Part shown: positions 17,164 to 24,477 of the stretch, in pieces
Layout of the letters: the number at the start of each line of letters is the position of its first letter
How positions within the stretch are numbered: position 1 is the stretch's first letter
Source of the DNA: Nonomuraea glycinis
GTDB taxonomy: Bacteria > Actinomycetota > Actinomycetes > Streptosporangiales > Streptosporangiaceae
NCBI RefSeq assembly: GCF_014646515.1
Contig: NZ_BMNK01000019.1
Span: 95,890-159,889 of the forward strand
Direction: 5' to 3'
DNA: 64,000 nucleotides
Notes under the pieces: model-generated
Database searches by the model: none
The model's input: the letters and a program-made list of their open reading frames with translations, nothing else
What the model was told of the DNA's origin: nothing
Translations under genes and position numbers: made by a program

Positions 17164-17781
17164 CTACCTCGGCGGTCCTCTGCGGGAGAGCGCCGAGGAC
17201 AGCGCCTGGGCGGTGCGAAGAGCGGGCGCCGGCGCCGCGACGGGCGGCGCGGGACGGGGCGTGGCGAGCGGGGTGAACCCTCGGGGCAGGGGGCGCCACA
17301 GATCGCGCAGCGCGCAGCCGAGCAGCCGCAGGAGCGTGAGCAGCGCCGCGTCGCCGCGCTCCAGCCACCAGGCGGACAGCATCGCGACGAGGACGTGCGC
17401 CACCAGCATCCCCAGCCCGGGGAAGAGCCCGGCGGGCTGGTGATGGTCGGCGCCGGGCACGGGAGTGCGCACGGCGGTGGCGCCCGCGCTGAACAGATGG
17501 TGCATGCCGTACTGCGCGGCGAAGGCCGCGGCCAGCAGCGTCCCCATGGACGGGCGGCGGGCGGCCAGGACGAACGCCCCCGCCCCGGTGATCGCGGTGG
17601 CGGCGGCCACGACGCCCAGCCGGGCGCCCCCGCCACCGGCCAGCATGTGCGTGCCGAGCGCGGTGTACACGCAGACGACGGCGAACGCGGCGGCACGCAG
17701 GGCGCGCGGAACCGGCCGGCCGCCGTGCACACGATCACCGCTCACAGACGGAGGTACGTCGCGGGGGCGGCGATGGTTCAC
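17164..17781 (-). CDS. Multi-pass membrane protein of unknown function
   Basis: 205 residues beginning with GTG (GTGAACCATCGC) 9 nt after the MarR stop. About four hydrophobic helices lie between residues 28 and 145, including ALRAAAFAVVCVYTALGTHM and LGMLVAHVLVAMLSAWWLE. A histidine-rich loop (QYGMHHLFSAG, then PGADHHQPAG) could coordinate metal, consistent with the PepSY neighbour. The C-terminal 45 residues are Pro/Ala-rich and probably cytoplasmic. No family recognised with confidence; it resembles small conserved actinomycete membrane proteins found near PepSY genes. Confidence 0.65.
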   Translation of the reverse strand: MNHRRPRDVPPSVSGDRVHGGRPVPRALRAAAFAVVCVYTALGTHMLAGGGGARLGVVAAATAITGAGAFVLAARRPSMGTLLAAAFAAQYGMHHLFSAGATAVRTPVPGADHHQPAGLFPGLGMLVAHVLVAMLSAWWLERGDAALLTLLRLLGCALRDLWRPLPRGFTPLATPRPAPPVAAPAPALRTAQALSSALSRRGPPR

Positions 17782-17790
17782 CCGTCTTTT

Positions 17791-18222
17791 CTATCCTTCG
17801 GGTGGCGCGCTGTTCCAGACCGGAAGGGTGAGCACGGTGTGCATGCGGCGCAGTTCGTCGCGGTGCAGCGCGCTCAGCCGGGCCAGCACCTCTTCGCCCC
17901 TCGGGGTCAGCAGCACGCGCACCGCCCGGCCGTCGTCCGGATGCGCCTCCCGCCGTACCAGGTCCTGCGCCTGGGCGCGGTTGACCAGCTCGACGACGCT
18001 GTGGTGGCGGAGCTGGAGCCGCTCGGCGAGCTCGCGCACGCTCGCCCACTCGCGGCCGGGAAACCCTTTCAGCGCCAGTAGCAGTTGATACTGCTGCGGG
18101 GTGAGGCCGTCCTCGCGCACCGTCTCCTCGCTGAACCGCAGATAACGGCGGATGCCGAACCGGAACCTGGCCAGCGCCTCGAAGTCCTGCTTGGTCAGCT
18201 GCGCGCCCTCTGGGTTCGTCAC
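17791..18222 (-). CDS. MarR-family transcriptional regulator
   Basis: 143 residues with a winged helix: LTPQQYQLLLALKG (helix 2), SVRELAERLQLRHHSVVELVNRA (recognition region), then the wing HPDDGRAVRVLLTPRGEEVL. It begins with GTG at 18222 and is first of a three-gene minus-strand set with the membrane protein and PepSY gene, which it may control. The intergenic region with the divergent DUF3040 operon contains TATCGT half-sites at 18233-18238 and a perfect palindrome at 18287-18301 that are plausible targets. Confidence 0.85.
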   Translation of the reverse strand: MTNPEGAQLTKQDFEALARFRFGIRRYLRFSEETVREDGLTPQQYQLLLALKGFPGREWASVRELAERLQLRHHSVVELVNRAQAQDLVRREAHPDDGRAVRVLLTPRGEEVLARLSALHRDELRRMHTVLTLPVWNSAPPEG

Positions 18223-18286
18223 AGCCTGAGCCTATCGTGATGCGACATGTCGTGCTTGATCCAACAGGTCATGTTCATCTCATATC

Positions 18287-18301
18287 TATCGTGTTACGAT
18301 A
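18287..18301. promoter_or_regulatory. Perfect inverted repeat TATCGT-GTT-ACGATA
   Basis: Six-base arms 18287-18292 and 18296-18301 with a 3-nt spacer, located between divergent marR and the DUF3040 operon, 65 bp before the DUF3040 start. A lone TATCGT half-site sits at 18233-18238 next to the MarR start. Likely a dimeric regulator site; the regulator is not known. Confidence 0.55.
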
Positions 18302-18365
18302 CAACTGCTCGGGTGGCACAGATGGGACGACGGCCTCCGGCAGACGGGCACCCAGGAGGTGTGTC

Positions 18366-18656
18366 GTGCTCAGCGATCGCGAACGCGAGGCATTGCGCGA
18401 GATTCAATGCCGCTTGCTGGCCGAGGATCCGGCCTTCGCCCGGGTCTTCAGTACCGACGCCCGGCGTCTGGAACAAACGCCGTCCCATCTGCCCCGGTCC
18501 ACCTACACCACCCTGCTCGTGATGAGCCTGATGCTCAGCGTGATCGCGCTCATGGCGGGGGCGCCGCTCGGCGGACTGGTGTTCGCCATGGCGGCCGGCG
18601 TGATGTGGGGACTCCGGCTGCGCGCCGGCCGGGCCGGAGATCGGAGGATGACATGA
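18366..18656 (+). CDS. DUF3040 family small membrane protein
   Basis: 96 residues from GTG at 18366, which follows AGGAGG by six bases. The N-terminal half is the DUF3040 motif LSDREREALREIQCRLLAEDPAFARVF. The C-terminal half is a hydrophobic hairpin (LLVMSLMLSVIALMAGAP, then GLVFAMAAGVMWGL). DUF3040 proteins are common in actinomycetes, function unknown. The stop overlaps the SPFH start by ATGA, so the pair should be co-translated at the membrane. Confidence 0.8.
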   Translation: MLSDREREALREIQCRLLAEDPAFARVFSTDARRLEQTPSHLPRSTYTTLLVMSLMLSVIALMAGAPLGGLVFAMAAGVMWGLRLRAGRAGDRRMT

Positions 18657-19492
18657 ACGCCCTTGTCGCTGTGCTCATCGGGATCCTGGCGGCTACCGCG
18701 CTCTGGGCCTGTCTGAGCGTGCGCATCGTCAGGCAGTTCGAGCGGGGAGTGGTCTTCCGGTTCGGCCGGGTCCGCCCGAAGACCATCGGTCCCGGGCTCG
18801 CCGTGATCCTGCCGATCGCCGACCGGCTGCACAAGGTCAGCATGCAGATCGTCACCCTGCCCATCCCCGCCCAGGACGGCATCACCCGCGACAACGTGAC
18901 GGTCCGGGTGGACGCCGTGATCTACTTCCGCGTCGTCGACCCGGTCCGCGTGATCGTCGACGTCCAGGACTACGGATCCGCCATCTGCCAGGTCGCGCTG
19001 GCCTCGCTGCGGTCGATCATCGGCAAGAGCGAGCTCGACGACCTGCTGTCCAACCGGGAGCGGCTCAACCAGGGCCTGGAGCTGATGATCGACAGCCCGG
19101 CCGTGGACTGGGGCGTGCACATCGACCGCGTCGAGATCAAGGATGTGGTGCTGCCGGAGACGATGAAGCGCTCCATGTCACGACAGGCGGAGGCGGAGCG
19201 GGAGCGGCGCTCCCGCGTGATCACCGCCGAAGGGGAGCTGCAGGCTTCGGAGAAGCTGGCCCAGGCCGCCGAGTGCATGGCCGCGCACCCGGCCGCGCTC
19301 CAGCTCCGGCTGCTCCAGACGGTCGTCGAGGTCGCCGCCGAGAAGAACTCCACTCTCGTGCTGCCCTTCCCCGTCGAGCTGCTCCGCTTCCTGGAACGGG
19401 CCACCACCGCCGAGCCCGAGCAGCGCCTCGAGCCCGAGCAGCGCGTCGGCCAAGAGCAGCGCGTCGGCCAAGAGCAGGGTGTCCTGAGGTGA
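18653..19492 (+). CDS. SPFH/Band 7 (slipin-like) membrane protein
   Basis: 279 residues: one N-terminal membrane helix (residues 2-22), then the SPFH domain with VRQFERGVVFRFGRV, GPGLAVILPIADRL, TRDNVTVRVDAVIYFRV and SLRSIIGKSELDDLL. A helical region rich in Glu/Arg follows (MKRSMSRQAEAERERRSRVI). This is the slipin (stomatin-like) subgroup that oligomerises into membrane microdomains. The usual NfeD partner is absent; instead the gene is tightly coupled to DUF3040 upstream and a hemerythrin gene downstream (GTGA overlap). The C-terminus ends in a tandem hexapeptide array (EPEQRL/GQEQRV type). Confidence 0.88.
   Translation: MNALVAVLIGILAATALWACLSVRIVRQFERGVVFRFGRVRPKTIGPGLAVILPIADRLHKVSMQIVTLPIPAQDGITRDNVTVRVDAVIYFRVVDPVRVIVDVQDYGSAICQVALASLRSIIGKSELDDLLSNRERLNQGLELMIDSPAVDWGVHIDRVEIKDVVLPETMKRSMSRQAEAERERRSRVITAEGELQASEKLAQAAECMAAHPAALQLRLLQTVVEVAAEKNSTLVLPFPVELLRFLERATTAEPEQRLEPEQRVGQEQRVGQEQGVLR
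19412..19483 (+). repeat. Four 18-bp in-frame repeats at the SPFH gene end
   Basis: Units 19412-19429, 19430-19447, 19448-19465 and 19466-19483 encode EPEQRL, EPEQRV, GQEQRV and GQEQGV. They form the hydrophilic C-terminal tail just before the stop, so copy-number change would alter tail length without a frameshift. Confidence 0.8.
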
Positions 19493-20184
19493 GCGGGGGC
19501 ACGCCGGCCCGTCAGAGCGGCGACTCCCTGACCGCCGAACACGCCCAGTTGCTCGCCCAGGTCTCCGCCCGGGCCAGGGACCTGCTCGCGGTGGCCGCCC
19601 AGAGCCGCTGGCCCGAGCGCGAGCTGCGGGCGCTGACCGCCTACCTGCGCGCGGAGGTCATCCGGCAGATCAGGGACGAGGAGCGGCTGCTGCTCCCCAT
19701 CTACGGCGCGGCGCCCGTCCTCGCCTGGGTGGCTCGCGACCACGCCCGGCTGCGCGCCGCCGTCGACGCGATGGCCGGCACGGCCGGCGGCGAGCGCCGC
19801 TGCTCGCTGACCCGGCTGGTCACGATGACCCGCGACCTGCTCACCCAGCTCAGCGACCACTTCGCCACCGAGGAACGCCTCCTGGCCGGGCTCGGCACCC
19901 CGGCGGCGGCGACCGCCGCCCTGGGGGCCCACCCCCATCGCTGGTACGCCCTCACCGAGGGACCGGTGGTGGACCTGGACGCGCTGCCGCCCGCCACGGC
20001 GACCGAGGCCGTCACCGACCGGTTGCGCCGGCTGCGCCGCGACGAGGAGATCGAGCTGCGCTCCGGCCACGACCTGAACGCACTGTGCTGGTGGCTGTCC
20101 GCGTCCGGACGCGGCGACTACGGCTTCGCCTACCTCCGCGAGGGGCCGGACGAGTGGCACGTACGGGTAACACGCCGCCGCTAA
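19489..20184 (+). CDS. Hemerythrin HHE domain protein with C-terminal DUF2249
   Basis: 231 residues from GTG at 19489, overlapping the SPFH stop. The N-terminal 140 residues form a hemerythrin-like four-helix bundle with metal-ligand candidates EHAQLL, RDEERLLLPIYG, RDHARLRAA and LSDHFATEERLL; a di-iron site could sense oxygen, NO or oxidants. Residues about 155-230 match DUF2249 (DLDALPPATATEAV, then SGHDLNALCWWL). It is third in the DUF3040-SPFH operon. Its last codons (VRVTRRR plus stop) begin a 38-bp tandem array continuing into the convergent gene. Confidence 0.82.
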   Translation: MSGGTPARQSGDSLTAEHAQLLAQVSARARDLLAVAAQSRWPERELRALTAYLRAEVIRQIRDEERLLLPIYGAAPVLAWVARDHARLRAAVDAMAGTAGGERRCSLTRLVTMTRDLLTQLSDHFATEERLLAGLGTPAAATAALGAHPHRWYALTEGPVVDLDALPPATATEAVTDRLRRLRRDEEIELRSGHDLNALCWWLSASGRGDYGFAYLREGPDEWHVRVTRRR

Positions 20185-20312
20185 TTCAGGCGGGCCACGT
20201 GCGTGTGACGCGCTGCCGTTAGCGCAGGCGGGCCACGTGCGTGTGACGCGCTGCCGTTAGCGCAGGTGGGCCCCGTGCGGGTGGCGTGCCGCCGTCAGCG
20301 TAGGTGGACCGC
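20161..20312. repeat. Four 38-bp tandem repeats bridging two convergent gene ends
   Basis: Units 20161-20198, 20199-20236, 20237-20274 and 20275-20312. The first contains the last codons and TAA stop of the hemerythrin gene. Units 2 and 3 each again encode VRVTRCR plus TAG in the same register. Unit 4 contains the stop of the convergent lactate dehydrogenase gene. The middle units are nearly identical, the outer ones more diverged. Confidence 0.88.
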
Positions 20313-21530
20313 GTCCTGGTTCAGCCCGGCCACCCCGCCGACGCCCAGCAGTTGCAGCGTGCGCACCAACTCGGCGTGGATGAGCTGCAGCGCCCGGTCC
20401 ACGCCCGGCTCACCGCCCGCCATGAGTCCGTACAGGTAAGCCCTGCCGACGAAGCAGGCGCGGGCGCCCAGCGCGACCGCGGCCGCCACGTCGGCGCCGC
20501 TGCGCACGCCGCCGTCCAGGAAGACCTCGGTACGGTCACCCACCGCCGCCACCACCTCCGGCAGCAGCTCCAGCGGCGTGGGGGAGCGGTCGAGCTGACG
20601 CCCGCCGTGGTTGGACACCACCACCCCGTCCACCCCCAAAGTCGCCAGCTCCTTGGCGTCGTCCACCCGCTGCACACCCTTGACCAGGAGCGGACCCTCC
20701 CACTCCGACCGGATCCACGACAGATCCCGCATCGTCACCGTCGGATCGAACAGCAGGTTCGTGATCCCCGCCAGGTCGTCGGGCGCCCCCTCGACGGTGG
20801 CGAAACGCAGCGGCTCGCTGGTCAGGAAGTCGAACCACCAGGCCGGCCGGCCCACCGCCCGCAGGACCCCGCCCCAGCGCAGGGAGGGCGGCATCGTCAT
20901 GCCGTGCCGTACGTCACGCAGCCGCGCCCCCGCCACCGGCACGTCCACGGTCACCACCAGCACGTCCATGCCCGCCGCCCGAGCCAGGCGCAGCGACTCC
21001 CGGGTGCGGCCCCGATCGCGCACCACGTAGAGCTGGAACCAGTTCCAGCCGCCGGGCGCCGCCGCCGCGACGTCCGCTGCCGTCGTCGTGCCCATCGTGG
21101 ACAGGGTGTAGGGCACCGAGGCCCTGGCCGCCGCCCGAGCCACCGCCCGCTCGCCCTCCCGGTGCATCATCCGGGTGAAGCCCGTCGGCGCCAGCACCAC
21201 CGGCATCCCGATTTGCCGGCCCAGAATCTCCACCGCAGTGGGCGCCTGCGCGACGTCACGCAGCACCCGCGGCCGGAACTCCACCCGGCCGAACGCCTCC
21301 ACCGACCTGGCCAGCGACACCTCGCCCTCGGCGGCCCCGTCCACATAGTCGAACACCACGCGCGGCGCCCGCCGCGCCGCCAGCCGCCGCAGATCGGCCA
21401 CGTCGGCCGCGCGCGCCAGCCGCCGCTCCCGCGACGGGAACAGCCGCGGCCGCCCGGGCATGAACGCCCGCAACTCCCGCCAGCGAGGCAGCCGCCGAGG
21501 ATCACCCGATGTCACGTCGATGCCCGCCAC
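20295..21530 (-). CDS. lldD: LldD2-like FMN-dependent L-lactate dehydrogenase
   Basis: 411 residues of the FMN alpha-hydroxyacid dehydrogenase family. Key features: RRAPRVVFDYVDGAAEGEVSL with the active-site Tyr region, LAPTGFTRMMHREGE, WNWFQLYV, VTVDVPVAGARLRDVRHGM, then catalytic VVSNHGGRQLDRSPTPLELL and FMN phosphate site GVRSGADVAAAVALGA. The N-terminus and the DVPVAGARLRDVR block match mycobacterial LldD2, so quinone-linked L-lactate oxidation to pyruvate is likely. GTG at 21530 used. Alternative assignment as mycofactocin MftD is less likely because no mft genes are nearby. Confidence 0.85.
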   Translation of the reverse strand: MAGIDVTSGDPRRLPRWRELRAFMPGRPRLFPSRERRLARAADVADLRRLAARRAPRVVFDYVDGAAEGEVSLARSVEAFGRVEFRPRVLRDVAQAPTAVEILGRQIGMPVVLAPTGFTRMMHREGERAVARAAARASVPYTLSTMGTTTAADVAAAAPGGWNWFQLYVVRDRGRTRESLRLARAAGMDVLVVTVDVPVAGARLRDVRHGMTMPPSLRWGGVLRAVGRPAWWFDFLTSEPLRFATVEGAPDDLAGITNLLFDPTVTMRDLSWIRSEWEGPLLVKGVQRVDDAKELATLGVDGVVVSNHGGRQLDRSPTPLELLPEVVAAVGDRTEVFLDGGVRSGADVAAAVALGARACFVGRAYLYGLMAGGEPGVDRALQLIHAELVRTLQLLGVGGVAGLNQDAVHLR

Positions 21531-21585
21531 GCTAGCAAGCCGGGGGCCGCGCGTCTCCCCGTGGCCGCGGCCCTATCGTGGACCC

Positions 21586-21703
21586 ATGCTGACGAGCGGA
21601 TGGGTTGTGGGCCCATGCTGACGAGCCGATGGGTTGTGGGCCCGTGCCTGAGGGGCTGGCGGGCTGAGGGTCCGTGCCTGAGGGGCTGGCGGGCCGAGGC
21701 CGG
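21586..21703 (+). repeat. Two 29-bp plus two 30-bp tandem repeats at the start of the HD gene
   Basis: Units 21586-21614 and 21615-21643 are near-identical 29-mers each beginning with ATG; 21644-21673 and 21674-21703 are near-identical 30-mers each beginning with GTG. Because 29 is not a multiple of 3, the duplication puts the first ATG out of frame (it hits a stop after 11 codons), leaving the second ATG as the usable start. Confidence 0.82.
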
Positions 21704-22286
21704 GGAGTCGTCGGCGGCCGAGGCCGTCGGCGCCGAGCTGGTGGCCCGCTGGTCGGAGCCGCATCGCCGTTACCACACGCGCACCCACCTCGCCGCCGTG
21801 CTCGCCGCCGTCGACCGGCTCGCCGACCAGGCCGACGACCCGCACGCCGTACGGCTGGCGGCCTGGTTCCACGACGCCGTCTACGACGGCAGGCCCGGCT
21901 GGGACGAGGAGCGCAGCGCCCAGCTCGCGCAGTCCAGGCTGCCGCGCTGCGGCGTGCCGCCCGCACGGATCGCCGAGGTGGCCCGGCTGGTACGGCTGAC
22001 CGCCGCGCACGACACGCTCACCGGCACCGACCGCGACGGCGCCGTCCTGTGCGACGCCGACCTGGCCGTGCTCGGCGGCGACGGCTACGACGAGTACGCG
22101 GCCGCCATCCGCCAGGAGTACGCCCACGTACCGGACGACCTCTTCCGGCAGGGCCGCGCCCAGGTGCTGCGCCGGCTGCTGGCCGTACCGGAGCTCTTCA
22201 GGACCCCGCGGGCGCGGGAGCTGTGGGAAGAGCGGGCACGCACCCACATGAACGCCGAGCTCACGACGCTGGAGCAGGCACGCTAG
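21615..22286 (+). CDS. HD-domain metal-dependent phosphohydrolase family protein
   Basis: 223 residues if ATG 21615 is used. The core has the HD pattern RRYHTRTHLAAVL, AAWFHDAVYDGR and LCDADLAVLGGDGYDEYAAAIR of the predicted HD phosphohydrolases (COG4339 type), which probably bind a divalent metal and cleave a nucleotide phosphate; substrate unknown. The N-terminal about 28 residues come from tandem repeats (GPCLRGWRAE twice), so the natural start is uncertain. It ends in a 4-bp stop overlap (CTAG) with the convergent DUF4031 gene. Confidence 0.75.
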   Translation: MLTSRWVVGPCLRGWRAEGPCLRGWRAEAGESSAAEAVGAELVARWSEPHRRYHTRTHLAAVLAAVDRLADQADDPHAVRLAAWFHDAVYDGRPGWDEERSAQLAQSRLPRCGVPPARIAEVARLVRLTAAHDTLTGTDRDGAVLCDADLAVLGGDGYDEYAAAIRQEYAHVPDDLFRQGRAQVLRRLLAVPELFRTPRARELWEERARTHMNAELTTLEQAR

Positions 22287-22558
22287 CTCGTCGCGCCGTG
22301 GACTTTGCGGCGGCGCAGGCCCGCGTCGATCAGGCGGCGTAGCAGCTCGCGGGAGCTGACCGCATGCGCGCCCAGTGACACGGCCCGTGCGTGCACGCTC
22401 TCCGGCACGTCGTAGTGATCCCGGTCGAACGCCCGCGCCGGCACGCCCAGTCGGACGGCGAAGTCGTGCAGCTCGGCGTGGGACAGGTCACTGACCAGAT
22501 GCGACCACATGAGGCCCCGCGGGCCGGGCCAGTGGGGAGGGTCGATGAGCACGGTCAC
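22283..22558 (-). CDS. DUF4031 domain protein
   Basis: 91 residues starting MTVLIDPPHWPGPRG from GTG at 22558. Conserved features WSHLVSD, RAFDRDHYDVPE, and the C-terminal SSRELLRRLIDAGLRRRK fit the DUF4031 family of small actinobacterial proteins, function unknown. No Shine-Dalgarno is seen; TATTCT at 22566-22571 lies 7 nt upstream of the GTG, suggesting leaderless transcription. The TAG stop shares CTAG with the stop of the convergent HD gene. Confidence 0.82.
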   Translation of the reverse strand: MTVLIDPPHWPGPRGLMWSHLVSDLSHAELHDFAVRLGVPARAFDRDHYDVPESVHARAVSLGAHAVSSRELLRRLIDAGLRRRKVHGATS

Positions 22559-22689
22559 GACGCCAAGAATAGGGCGCTCGCGAACAGGGTTCACGAGTGG
22601 GCGGTCACCGCGACCCCCGCCGCGTACGGTCAGCTCGCCGAGGCCGCGCGGCTTTGCGGCGCGGCCGTGCGGTCGCGTAGGTGGCTCGG

Positions 22690-23859
22690 CTACCAGGCGA
22701 CGGGTAGCTTGTCCACGCCGTAGACGATGGCCAGTTTGCGCCAGGGGACCTCGCCGGCGACGTGCAGGCCGGGGAAGCGGCGCAGCAGTCCCCGGTAGGC
22801 GATGCGCATCTCCATCTGGGCCAGCGGCGCGCCGAGGCAGCGGTGGATGCCGTGCCCGAACGACAGGTGCGAGCCCACCGTCGCGCGGCCCGGCCTGACC
22901 TGGTCCATGTCCTCGCCCAGGTTCGGGTCGCGGTTGGCGGCGGCCAGCGAGCAGAGCACCAGCTCGCCCTTCTTGATCAGCTGCCCGTGCAGCTCCAGGT
23001 CGTCGCGGGCGAAGCGGGGGAAGGCCACCTGCACGACGGTCATGTAGCGCAGCAGTTCCTCGACCACGTCGTTGACGTAGCCGTCGACCTCGCGCACCTT
23101 GGCGGCCTGCTCGGGGTTCTCCAGCAGCCACAGGGTGCCGAGCGCGAGCATGCTGGTGCTGGTGTCATGGCCACCGGTCAGCAGGCCGTCGGCCATGCTG
23201 GCCAGCGTCCGGTCGTCGAGCTCGTCGCCGTGGTCGCGCAGCAACTGGCCGAGCAGCCCCTCGCCCGGGTTGCGCCGCTCGCGGGCCACCAGCTCCGTCA
23301 GGTACGCCATCGCGTCGTTGACCGCCTGCAGCGACGCCTCCGGACCGGCGGTGAAGTCGAAGCGGTTCGTGCTGATCTTCACGAAGTCGGCGCGGTCCTC
23401 GTACGGAACACCGAGCAGTTCGGAGACGACCAGCGACGGGAGCGGCAGCGCGAACTCCTCCATCAGGTCGACGGGGGAGCCCTTGGCCTCCATCCGGTCC
23501 AGGTGCTCCTCGACCATGGCTTCGATGCGCGGCTCGAGCCGGCGCAGGCGGCGCACCGTGAACTCGGGCGTCAGGAACCTGCGCAGCCGCGTGTGCTCGG
23601 GCGGGTCGCGGAAGCCGAGGCCGCCGGGGTCCTCCTGGCTGGAGCCCAGGCCGATCACGCCGGCGAAGTCGTTGCTGAAACGCTCATGGTCGCCGAGCAC
23701 GTTGCGCACGTCGTCCCACCGCGTGACCAGGTACACCGTCTGCCCGCCAGGAATGGCCATGGGGAAGACGGGCTGCTCGGCGCGGATGCGCGCGAGCTCG
23801 GCGTCGGGATCGAACCCGTCACGCATGAACTGGACGAGGGGGAACTCTGAGTCAGTCAT
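22690..23859 (-). CDS. Cytochrome P450
   Basis: 389 residues with all P450 hallmarks: I-helix GLLTGGHDTSTS (acid-alcohol pair Asp-Thr), ExxR in EELLRYM, and heme loop FGHGIHRCLGAPLA with the cysteine ligand near residue 340. It resembles soluble class I bacterial P450s (CYP105/107-like) needing a ferredoxin and reductase, which are not adjacent. ATG at 23859 chosen because AGGA stands eight bases upstream; an in-frame ATG 33 nt further up lacks this. A TATAAA box (minus strand, 23924-23929) with TTCCGG 17 bp upstream is a likely promoter. A palindrome at 23896-23907 lies between promoter and start. Substrate unknown. Confidence 0.92.
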   Translation of the reverse strand: MTDSEFPLVQFMRDGFDPDAELARIRAEQPVFPMAIPGGQTVYLVTRWDDVRNVLGDHERFSNDFAGVIGLGSSQEDPGGLGFRDPPEHTRLRRFLTPEFTVRRLRRLEPRIEAMVEEHLDRMEAKGSPVDLMEEFALPLPSLVVSELLGVPYEDRADFVKISTNRFDFTAGPEASLQAVNDAMAYLTELVARERRNPGEGLLGQLLRDHGDELDDRTLASMADGLLTGGHDTSTSMLALGTLWLLENPEQAAKVREVDGYVNDVVEELLRYMTVVQVAFPRFARDDLELHGQLIKKGELVLCSLAAANRDPNLGEDMDQVRPGRATVGSHLSFGHGIHRCLGAPLAQMEMRIAYRGLLRRFPGLHVAGEVPWRKLAIVYGVDKLPVAW

Positions 23860-23895
23860 CGAATCCGTCCTATTTGGGATGCATCGCACCATGTT

Positions 23896-23907
23896 GGGAT
23901 AAATCCC
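23896..23907. promoter_or_regulatory. Inverted repeat GGGAT-AA-ATCCC upstream of the P450 gene
   Basis: Perfect 5-bp arms around an AA spacer, located 37-48 bp before the P450 start and about 17 bp downstream of its probable -10 box (23924-23929). Related GGGA/TCCC motifs occur at 23877-23880 and 23918-23922. This is a position where a repressor would block transcription. Confidence 0.45.
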
Positions 23908-23967
23908 TCCATAGATGGTCCCATTTATAGGCAGGGTGCGCCCCCTCCGGAAGGACGAGATTTCATC

Positions 23968-24246
23968 TCAACCTGGCGTGAGCACGCTGGTCATCTCGCC
24001 GGGCGGCGGCAGCGTCCGGTCGCGGGCCCGCAGCGGCGGCTCGGGCGGCGGCGCCTCCATGGTCATGGACGGCGGCGCGGGTTTGGGCCTGCGCGGCTCG
24101 CGCACCCCGCCGTCACCGCCGAAGGGATCGTCGAACGGGGGATCATCATCCGCACCGGGCTCGTGCGGCTCGCCCGGCCCGAAACCGGGCCGCGGGCCGA
24201 GCGCGCCACCGGTGAGCGCGCGGCGCCTGCGGGATCGCTTGCTCAC
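23968..24246 (-). CDS. Small proline-rich protein of unknown function
   Basis: 92 residues from GTG at 24246, preceded by AGGAGG four bases upstream, which decides the start. A basic N-terminus (SKRSRRRRALTGG) is followed by a low-complexity Pro/Gly/Asp segment (DDDPPFDDPFGGDGG) and a PPP-rich C-terminus. No membrane helix or known domain. It may be an unstructured cytoplasmic protein or mature peptide region; the good ribosome site argues that it is real. Confidence 0.55.
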   Translation of the reverse strand: MSKRSRRRRALTGGALGPRPGFGPGEPHEPGADDDPPFDDPFGGDGGVREPRRPKPAPPSMTMEAPPPEPPLRARDRTLPPPGEMTSVLTPG

Positions 24247-24477
24247 AAATCCTCCTAGGGCCGATTCGCCCCTCCATTGTGAGCCTCGGGCCCGGCGTGC
24301 GCGACGGTCCTCAAGAAGCGATTTTGGTACGGTCCCGCGCACTGATCATGCAGGTGGGACGTATGGGGAAAGACGGGCAAAGTGGGGCAGCAGGCGGTGT
24401 TTGGCATACAAGATGGCGACATTCTGCGATGATCTCGTCGTTTAAAGCCCAAGCCTGAGCCTCACGGATAGTGACTG

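Noticed and set aside
20295..21530. Mycofactocin maturase MftD
   Set aside because: The N-terminus and DVPVAGARLRDVR region fit LldD2, and no mftA/B/C genes are near.
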